The translations under genes were made by a program, and so were the position numbers. DNA of 64,000 nucleotides from Streptomyces seoulensis. Its GTDB lineage: Bacteria; Actinomycetota; Actinomycetes; Streptomycetales; Streptomycetaceae. Each line of letters opens with the position of its first letter. Positions within the stretch are counted from its first letter, which is position 1. The notes beneath the pieces are model-generated. The model saw nothing but the letters and a program-made list of their open reading frames with translations. It did not search any database and was not told the DNA's origin. The DNA lies in the NCBI RefSeq assembly GCF_022846655.1, contig NZ_AP025667.1, positions 4,067,001-4,131,000 of the forward strand. The letters run 5' to 3'. Shown one piece after another: positions 58,768-64,000 of the stretch.

Positions 58768-59121
58768 ATGACCAAGCTGCCGGGGCAGGAAGCCGAGGGT
58801 GCCGAACTCGGCAACGAGGTCGAGGGGTACCTGCTGTGGCAGGCCACGATCGCGGTGGCCGAACAGCGGGCGCGGGAGTTCGTGGAGCGCATGGAGTGGC
58901 TGACCACGGCGCAGCGCGAGGAGATCGAGCAGCTCTACGTCTCCGACAACCTGCGCCGTGCCCGGCAGGACCTGGAGCGCATCGCGGCCCGCTGCCGGTC
59001 GCTGCGCGGCGAGTACGAGGAGCGCTACCGCGTGCTGCGGCTGCGCTGTGTGGGATACACCCTGGGCGCGGCGGCCGGCCTCACCTCGGCGGCGGCCGCC
59101 GCGCTGGCTCTGAGCCGCTGA
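58768..59121 (+). CDS. Small helical membrane protein linked to the orphan ctaD
   Basis: A 117-residue protein, not recognised from a named family. A long charged helical stretch (about 20-95; EQRAREFVERMEWLTTAQRE, YVSDNLRRARQDLERIAARC) is followed by one C-terminal membrane helix (GYTLGAAAGLTSAAAAALAL). It begins 14 bases after ctaD and must share its transcript. It may be an accessory or assembly factor of this oxidase copy, which is inference from position. Confidence 0.65.
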   Translation: MTKLPGQEAEGAELGNEVEGYLLWQATIAVAEQRAREFVERMEWLTTAQREEIEQLYVSDNLRRARQDLERIAARCRSLRGEYEERYRVLRLRCVGYTLGAAAGLTSAAAAALALSR

Positions 59122-59139
59122 CCGGAGAGGACCCCTCGC

Positions 59140-59880
59140 ATGAGGATCGCCGTCGTCGGAGCGGGCGGATTCGTCGGATCACGCCTGGTGAAGAGGCTGC
59201 GGGCGAAGGGCCACGAGGTCACCGGCCACGATCGTTCCACCGGAGTCGACCTGCTGACCGGAGAGGGTGTGCCGGAGGCGCTGGCCGGAGCCGCCGTCGT
59301 GGTCAACACCATCGACGCGCCCAGCTTCGACGAGGCCGCCGTCCCGTTCTTCCGCACCACGACACAGACGCTGCTGCGCGCGGCGGACGGGGCCGGGGTC
59401 CGGAACGTGGTGCTCCTGTCCATCGTCGGGATCGACCAGGTTCCGGACGTGGAGTACTACCAGGCGAAACTGGAGCAGGAACGTCTGCTGGAGGGCGGCC
59501 CCGTCCCGTACACGATCGTGCGGGCCACCCAGTTCATGGACTTCGTCGAACCGATCATGTCCTGGACCAGTTCGGGCGACACCGTGCGGCTGCCCACCAC
59601 AAGGATTCAGCCCGTCGCCATCGATGACGTGGTCGACGCGCTCGCCGAGGCCGCCACCGCTCCTCCCCTGAACGGCATCGTCAACGTCGCGGGCCCCGAC
59701 GTGTTCCAGCTCGACGAACTCGGGCGCCTCACCCTCCGGGCCCACCCCGACGGGCGTGACGTGATCGTGGACGAGGACGCCGGGCTGTTCGGCCAGGTCC
59801 CGCAGGACGCCGTCACCGCACCGCCAGGCGCCCACATCGGCACCACCTCCTATGAGCAGTGGCTCCAGCACCACGCCTGA
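59140..59880 (+). CDS. NAD(P)-binding SDR-like protein (NmrA/atypical)
   Basis: A 246-residue atypical SDR: IAVVGAGGFVGSRLVKRLRA (GxxGxxG site), VVVNTIDAPSFDEAAVPF, YYQAKLEQERLLEGGPVPYT and a C-terminal NmrA-like part. The YxxxK of the catalytic site is present in YYQAKL. It may act as a reductase or a redox-sensing regulator. It follows the ctaD pair by 18 bases and precedes a cupin gene by 26 bases, so it may be part of a longer operon. Confidence 0.82.
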   Translation: MRIAVVGAGGFVGSRLVKRLRAKGHEVTGHDRSTGVDLLTGEGVPEALAGAAVVVNTIDAPSFDEAAVPFFRTTTQTLLRAADGAGVRNVVLLSIVGIDQVPDVEYYQAKLEQERLLEGGPVPYTIVRATQFMDFVEPIMSWTSSGDTVRLPTTRIQPVAIDDVVDALAEAATAPPLNGIVNVAGPDVFQLDELGRLTLRAHPDGRDVIVDEDAGLFGQVPQDAVTAPPGAHIGTTSYEQWLQHHA

Positions 59881-59906
59881 CCCGGAACCCGGACAGAGGG
59901 ATTGCG

Positions 59907-60338
59907 ATGCCCCAGAACGACGAGCCCGCTCCCGGACACCGGTCCGAGGCATGGAAGACCGCCGTGACCGTGGTCGGCGAAGCGCAGCCCCCCGCCTTCC
60001 CCGACGGCGCCCGCGTCATCACCGCCCGGGTCGAATTCCCTCCCGGAGACCCCGGCACCCCTCCCCACCGCCACTCCGGCCCCGTCTTCGGCTACGTGGT
60101 GGAGGGCGAGATGCTCTACGAACTGGAAGGAGAGCCGCCGCGAGTGATCCGGGCCGGCGAAGCCTTCTGGGAGCCGGGAGGCGACGTGATCCACTACCAG
60201 GATGCCAACCACCGAACCGACATCCCCCTCCGTTTCCTGGCCACCCTGGTCTGCGAGCCGGACAAGCCCCTCCTCGAACTCGTCGGCGAACAGGAGTTGG
60301 CGGAACGCGAACACCGACGCGCACCCCGGCCCTCCTGA
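59907..60338 (+). CDS. Cupin domain protein
   Basis: A 143-residue single cupin. Motif 1 is PPHRHSGPVFGYVVEGEM with the metal His pair and Glu; motif 2 is GEAFWEPGGDVIHYQDANH with the last His. A metal-binding barrel used for oxidation, isomerisation or sensing; no substrate is evident. AGAGGGA lies before the ATG. Confidence 0.85.
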   Translation: MPQNDEPAPGHRSEAWKTAVTVVGEAQPPAFPDGARVITARVEFPPGDPGTPPHRHSGPVFGYVVEGEMLYELEGEPPRVIRAGEAFWEPGGDVIHYQDANHRTDIPLRFLATLVCEPDKPLLELVGEQELAEREHRRAPRPS

Positions 60339-60381
60339 CCGGCATCACCCGCACGGTCGGCTGCTACCGCCGGCCGACGCC

Positions 60382-60846
60382 ATGCGGGAGTTCGCACTGA
60401 TCCCCCACGTCGGCACCGCCTCGTTCCGCCTCGGGATGCCGTTCGACGAGGCGATGACCGAGGCACCCGCCTGGGGGCGCGTCGAACACGCGCCCGCCGG
60501 AGGGCGGCCACCGGGCAAGTGGGTCGTGCTCAACGAGCCCTACGACTTCGAGTCCGAACAGCACGAGGAACTGACCGGCATCGAGGTGTGGCGCTTCCGC
60601 AAGGAGAGCGCGGACATCCGGTTCCTCCTCGACGGCGTCGACGTCTTCCGCACCCCGTCGGAGGACCTCGTACGGCTCCTGGAGTCGCGGGGGCACGACG
60701 TCGTCGAGAGCGACCACGGATACGACGAGGTCCCCGCCCTCGGCCTGCGGTTCGCCAACAACAGCAGCTTCGAGTACCCCACCGACGACGAGGGCGACCC
60801 CCTGTACTACGACTACGTCCTGCTCTTCGACCCGAAGCAGGCGTGA
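60382..60846 (+). CDS. Hypothetical protein, immunity-like
   Basis: A 154-residue soluble acidic protein, unrecognised. Alternating strands and helices (FRLGMPFDEAMTEAPAWG, FRKESADIRFLLDGVDVFR, EDLVRLLESRGHDVVE, LGLRFANNSSFEYP) and its size resemble small immunity-type proteins, but no toxin lies near. The ATG at 60382 has no strong ribosome site. Confidence 0.55.
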   Translation: MREFALIPHVGTASFRLGMPFDEAMTEAPAWGRVEHAPAGGRPPGKWVVLNEPYDFESEQHEELTGIEVWRFRKESADIRFLLDGVDVFRTPSEDLVRLLESRGHDVVESDHGYDEVPALGLRFANNSSFEYPTDDEGDPLYYDYVLLFDPKQA

Positions 60847-60849
60847 GCC

Positions 60850-61166
60850 GCTCCCCGGGCGGGCCTGTCGTGGCCAGGGGCGCCGCGATGCACCGGTGCC
60901 CGCGCCAGCCGGCGGACACGGCTGCTGTGCGGCGGGTCCATGACGTTGATCGACTCGGGCGAGACGAGGGGCTCCGGCGTCAGCCGGGGACAGTCGTGAC
61001 CGATGATCGCGGCCCGGCTCAACCGGGGATCGGTGGTCACCCGTTTCACGGTGTCGGAGCCGGTGACGACCCACGCCTCGGCGTCGCCGTCGGGAAGCCT
61101 GAGACGGGCGGGGAATCCCGTCCCATCAGGTCAGCGAGCGCGGGATCGAACGTGCACTGGACCTCG
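60850..61166 (-). pseudogene. Cytochrome P450 N-terminal remnant
   Basis: The minus strand gives, in two frames, SEVQCTFDPALADLMGRD and then ARLRLPDGDAEAWVVTGSDT, VKRVTTDPRLSRAAI, PESINVMDPPHSSRVRRLAR. These are the successive N-terminal segments of a CYP105/107-type bacterial P450 (in intact proteins ...AWLVTRYxDVRxVLxDPRFSRA... and ...MDPPEHTRLRRLVAxAF). A frameshift separates the first two parts, a codon is lost at RRL-ARA, and the I helix, ExxR and haem Cys regions are absent. It ends against the tRNA-Pro terminator, filling the 394-base gap before the tRNA. Confidence 0.65.
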
Positions 61167-61187
61167 GATGGCCCCCGGGAACGACCA

Positions 61188-61221
61188 AGGGCCGGTTTCG
61201 GATTTCTCCGAAACCGGCCCT
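61188..61221 (-). terminator. Terminator of the second tRNA-Pro gene
   Basis: A perfect 15-bp stem (AGGGCCGGTTTCGGA with its complement) and a TTTC loop, 19 bases past the tRNA 3' end on the minus strand; nearly the same as the hairpin at 27249. Confidence 0.75.
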
Positions 61222-61240
61222 GATCTGCGACTCTCTCGAG

Positions 61241-61314
<74 letters not shown>

Positions 61315-61331
61315 ATGCTGTTTGACCTGGG

Positions 61332-61360
61332 GTTTCCCTGGCCGAAACGCGCAGGGAAAC
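61332..61360. other. Perfect 9-bp inverted repeat between the tRNA and transketolase genes
   Basis: GTTTCCCTG and CAGGGAAAC flank an 11-base centre, just upstream of the tRNA gene in its direction of transcription. It could be a regulator site or an end point for an upstream transcript. Confidence 0.4.
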
Positions 61361-61399
61361 TCTACCGCACTCGGGTCGGTGCTCGCGCACCCGTGACGG

Positions 61400-61430
61400 T
61401 TGACCTCAACCGGGCTTGAGGTTGCAGGAT
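61400..61430 (+). promoter_or_regulatory. SoxR/MerR-class promoter of the split transketolase genes
   Basis: -35 TTGACC (61400-61405) and -10 CAGGAT (61425-61430) are 19 bases apart. The spacer is built on ACCTCAA-ccgggc-TTGAGGT (61403-61422, perfect 7-base arms), very like the SoxR box CCTCAA...TTGAGG. Transcription would start at or within a base or two of the ATG at 61438, giving a leaderless mRNA. Confidence 0.7.
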
Positions 61431-61437
61431 CGTCGGC

Positions 61438-62136
61438 ATGACGATCACAGCGGACCACGGCTACGACGATCTGCCCCGGCTGATGAGCCTGATGACCGGC
61501 GACGAGAAGCACGACTTCGCCGCAACCTCCACGCTCGATGTGCTGTGGGTGCTCTACGACCGGGTGCTCGACGTCACCCCCGAGCGGGCCGGCGCTCCCG
61601 ACCGGGACCGGTTCCTGCTGAGCAAGGGGCACGGGCCGATGGCGTACTACGCCGTGCTCGCGGCGAAGGGGTTCGTGCCCGAGGAGTGGCTCCCCGGCTT
61701 CGGGTCGTACGACTCGCCGCTCGGGCACCACCCGGACCGGGTGCTCGTGCCGGGTGCCGAGATCGGCAGCGGGTCGCTCGGGCACGGGCTGCCCCTGGCC
61801 GTCGGCAGCGCGCTCGGGCTGCGGGCGCAGGGGCTCGGCGGGCCGGCGGTGTGGGTGCTCATCGGGGACGCCGAGCTGGACGAGGGCAGCAACCACGAGG
61901 CCATCGCCTACGCCGGGGCGGCGGGCCTGGACCGGCTGCACACCGTGGTCGTGGACAACGCCTCCGCCAGCCACGCCCTGCCCGGCGGCATCGCGGCCCG
62001 GTTCGAGGCCGCGAACTGGTCCACCGCCACCGTCGACGGGCGCGATCACGCCGCGCTGTACGAAGCCCTCACCGCCCCGCATCCGGGCCGCCCGCACGCG
62101 GTCGTGGCCCGGGTGGAACCGAAGAACGCCCACTGA
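61438..62136 (+). CDS. Transketolase, N-terminal (ThDP-binding) subunit
   Basis: A 232-residue half transketolase. It carries FLLSKGHGPMAYYAVLAAKG, GSLGHGLPLAVGSALGL and the ThDP/Mg site WVLIGDAELDEGSNHEAIAY (GDG-like GDA motif, then the Asn after 25-30 residues in VVVDNAS). It moves two-carbon units between sugar phosphates once joined to the other half. The ATG directly follows the MerR-type promoter, with no ribosome site. The C-terminal half is encoded 23 bases later. Confidence 0.88.
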   Translation: MTITADHGYDDLPRLMSLMTGDEKHDFAATSTLDVLWVLYDRVLDVTPERAGAPDRDRFLLSKGHGPMAYYAVLAAKGFVPEEWLPGFGSYDSPLGHHPDRVLVPGAEIGSGSLGHGLPLAVGSALGLRAQGLGGPAVWVLIGDAELDEGSNHEAIAYAGAAGLDRLHTVVVDNASASHALPGGIAARFEAANWSTATVDGRDHAALYEALTAPHPGRPHAVVARVEPKNAH

Positions 62137-62159
62137 CCGGATCAGAAAGGCCCACCCTC

Positions 62160-63083
62160 GTGGAAACCCTGGAAACCATGCGTGACCGGTTCGGCGCCGT
62201 CGCCTCCCGGCTGCTGGACGAGAATCCGCGGGTCGCGGTCGTCCTCGCCGAGATCGGCCGGGACGCGTTCACGGACGCCGCCCGCCGCCATCCCGACCGG
62301 CTGATCAACGTCGGCATCCGCGAGCAGCTCCTCGTCGGGGCCGCCGCCGGACTCTCCCTCACCGGGATGCGGCCCATCGTGCACACCTTCGCCGCGTTCC
62401 TCGTGGAGCGCGCCTTCGAGCAGGTCAAGCTGGACCTCGGCCACCAGGACACCGGCGCGGTGCTGGTCAGCGCGGGCGCCTCCTTCGACTGGCCGGCCGG
62501 CGGCCAGACCCACATGTCGCCCGGCGACGTCGCCCTGCTCGACACCCTGGACGGCTGGACCGTGCACGTGCCCGGCCACCCGGACGAGGCCGAGACCCTG
62601 CTGCGGCACGCCGTCGCGGCGGGCGACGACAAGGTGTACGTACGCCTCTCCCTCCAGCGCAACCGGCTCCCCTTCCCCGTCGACGGCGCCCGCTTCCACA
62701 CCGTGCGCGAGGGCCGGGCCGGGGTGGTCGTCGCGGTCGGCCCGATGCTGGACCCCGTCCTCGCCGCCACCGAGGGCCTGGACGTGACCGTGCTCTACGC
62801 GACGACCGTGCGCCCCTTCGACACGGCCGCCCTGCGCCGGGCCACCGAGACGGCGGGCACCGACGTGGTCCTGGTCGAGCCCTACCTCGCCGGGACCTCG
62901 GCCCGCGCCGCCACGGAGGCGCTGTCCGACGTGCCGCACCGCGTGCTCGGGCTGGGCGTGGGCCGCCAGGAGCTGCGCCGGTACGGCACGCTCGACGAGC
63001 ACCTCGCCGCGCACGGCCTGGACGCCCGTGGCCTGCGGGAACGCATTGGCGCGTTCGTGGGAGCCGGCGCGGTCAGCGCCTAG
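62160..63083 (+). CDS. Transketolase, C-terminal (pyrimidine-binding) subunit
   Basis: A 307-residue second half: pyrimidine-binding domain with the catalytic Glu in INVGIREQLLVGAAAG, FAAFLVERAFEQVKLDL, then the C-terminal transketolase domain (VVVAVGPMLDPVLAA, VLYATTVRPFDTAALRRA). AGAAAGG lies 9 bases before the GTG. It is expressed with the N-terminal half and overlaps the convergent YjbR gene by 4 bases. Confidence 0.88.
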   Translation: METLETMRDRFGAVASRLLDENPRVAVVLAEIGRDAFTDAARRHPDRLINVGIREQLLVGAAAGLSLTGMRPIVHTFAAFLVERAFEQVKLDLGHQDTGAVLVSAGASFDWPAGGQTHMSPGDVALLDTLDGWTVHVPGHPDEAETLLRHAVAAGDDKVYVRLSLQRNRLPFPVDGARFHTVREGRAGVVVAVGPMLDPVLAATEGLDVTVLYATTVRPFDTAALRRATETAGTDVVLVEPYLAGTSARAATEALSDVPHRVLGLGVGRQELRRYGTLDEHLAAHGLDARGLRERIGAFVGAGAVSA

Positions 63084-63439
63084 CCGTTCTGCGGCACTCC
63101 CAGATCCGGATGCTCCTCCAGCAGCCGTATGGGGGCCGCCTGGCGCCAGGAGTCGGCGAGGATGTCGCGGAGTTCGTCCTCGCCGTCCAGCGCCGCGAGT
63201 CTCGCCCGGACCCAGGCGAAGTTCGCCTCGTGATCCGCGATCCAGAACTTCTCCGGCTCGGCCAGCACCAGTTCGTCCCGCTCCTCCTTCGGGCAGCGCA
63301 CCGCGAGGGAGGTCTCCTCCTCCGGGAGCGTGGCGAACATCTTCCCGGCCACCCGGAAGGTGGGCATGCTCCAGGCCACCTTCTCGGTGGTGTCCGGCAG
63401 GGACAGGGCGATACGGCGTACGTCTTCTGCGTCCGGCAT
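63080..63439 (-). CDS. MmcQ/YjbR family protein
   Basis: A 119-residue protein of the YjbR fold: ALSLPDTTEKVAWSMPTFRV at the start, KMFATLPEEETSLAVRCPKE, and DHEANFAWVRARLAALDGED. The family is a small cytoplasmic DNA-binding-like fold with no firm role. The ATG at 63439 opens the conserved part; an upstream start at 63469 would add 10 residues. Confidence 0.82.
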   Translation of the reverse strand: MPDAEDVRRIALSLPDTTEKVAWSMPTFRVAGKMFATLPEEETSLAVRCPKEERDELVLAEPEKFWIADHEANFAWVRARLAALDGEDELRDILADSWRQAAPIRLLEEHPDLGVPQNG

Positions 63440-63479
63440 GACACGCACCGTAAGCCCCGGCACTGACAACGGCCCCGGC

Positions 63480-64000
63480 TCAGCCCTCGGCGGCGGCCTG
63501 CTCCAGTGCCTCCAGCACCGGGCGGATCAGCGGATGCCCCTCGGCGCCCCGGCGCACGGCCGCGAAGACCCGGCGGGTCGGGGCCACGCCGTCCACCGGA
63601 CGTACGACCACACCGGTGAGGTCCATGCCGCGCAGCGCCGAGCGGGGCACGAGGGCCACGCCCGCGTCGGCCGAGGCCAGCGCGACCACGGCGCGGAAGT
63701 CGTCCGAGGAGTGCTCCAGGCGCGGCTGGAACCCGGCGCTCTCGCAGGCCAGTACGACCACGTCGTGACAGGGGTTGCCGGGGTACGGGCCGATCCACGG
63801 GTCCTTGGACAGCTCCGACAGCTCCGCCAGCGGCATCTCGGCGTCGTCGGCGAGCCGGTGCCCGACCGGGACCACGGCGTCGAACGGCTCGGCGTACAGC
63901 GGGAGATGGGTGAGCCGGGGGTCGTCGGCGGGCGGCGCGCCCCGGTACTCGACGGCCACCGCCACATCCACCTGCCGGTCCAGCAGCATCCTCAGGCTCG
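63480..64000 (-). CDS. LysR-family regulator, C-terminal part (5' end beyond the window)
   Basis: 173 residues of a LysR effector domain: LLDRQVDVAVAVEYRGAPPA, LTHLPLYAEPFDAVVPVGHR, WIGPYPGNPCHDVVVLACES, VVALASADAGVALVPRSALR. The DNA-binding half lies beyond the edge. It may regulate nearby genes on the far side; a link to the transketolase genes is not shown. Confidence 0.85.
   Translation of the reverse strand, partial: SLRMLLDRQVDVAVAVEYRGAPPADDPRLTHLPLYAEPFDAVVPVGHRLADDAEMPLAELSELSKDPWIGPYPGNPCHDVVVLACESAGFQPRLEHSSDDFRAVVALASADAGVALVPRSALRGMDLTGVVVRPVDGVAPTRRVFAAVRRGAEGHPLIRPVLEALEQAAAEG

Overview
The window reads as chromosomal DNA of a Streptomyces or a very close relative. GC is very high, with G/C at almost every third codon position. 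Many genes start with GTG or TTG, and many families are typical of the genus: DUF3040, DUF397-type SAM methyltransferase (DUF574), SpoIIE phosphatase fused to an anti-sigma kinase fold, class F sortase, Alf-repeat secreted protein, and orphan ctaD. About 70 protein genes and two tRNA genes are supported. No phage, transposase, CRISPR array or antibiotic gene cluster is visible.

Layout. 0-11.8 kb is almost wholly on the minus strand: a cut-off sugar-binding lipoprotein, an alpha/beta hydrolase, an amino-acid permease, a Tat-exported flavoprotein, a thioredoxin-like ferredoxin, a TatA-like protein, a PRC-barrel protein, a SUFU-domain protein, a PAS-GAF-PP2C-HATPase regulator, and a GntR(YtrA)-ABC transporter operon. 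12-19.7 kb holds an alkyl sulfatase, a Fic protein with an overlapping unknown partner, a lipid kinase/PAP2 phosphatase pair and recQ. 19.9-22 kb holds less typical genes behind a G20 tract. 22-27 kb holds an old yellow enzyme, a HEAT/MerR-HEAT pair with its own MerR-type promoter, and a secreted protein/sortase pair. 27.3-38.2 kb begins with tRNA-Pro and carries DUF309, SDR, cobF/cobK, an acyl-CoA ligase/thiolase group, hydrolases and a NUDIX protein. 38.2-42 kb resembles a dormancy/oxygen-stress cluster: two tandem universal stress proteins and a zinc alcohol dehydrogenase, flanked by remnants of a response regulator and a sensor kinase. 43-56.8 kb is a mix of catabolic and transport genes, each with its own regulator (IclR, ArsR, TetR), small secreted proteins and a PhoD phosphatase. 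57-64 kb has an orphan cytochrome oxidase subunit I, small enzymes, a P450 remnant beside a second identical tRNA-Pro, a split transketolase behind a SoxR/MerR-type promoter, a YjbR protein and a LysR regulator cut by the window end.

The most interesting signals are regulatory or are signs of decay. These are two MerR-class promoters with 19-bp spacers, a PP2C domain that has lost its metal ligands, a decayed two-component system inside a cluster that still carries DevR-like palindromes, facing ArsR and TetR operators in one divergent gap, a Fic gene translationally coupled to an unrecognised partner, and a 15-bp tandem repeat built on CACATGTG. All family assignments come from reading the sequence; no database search was run.
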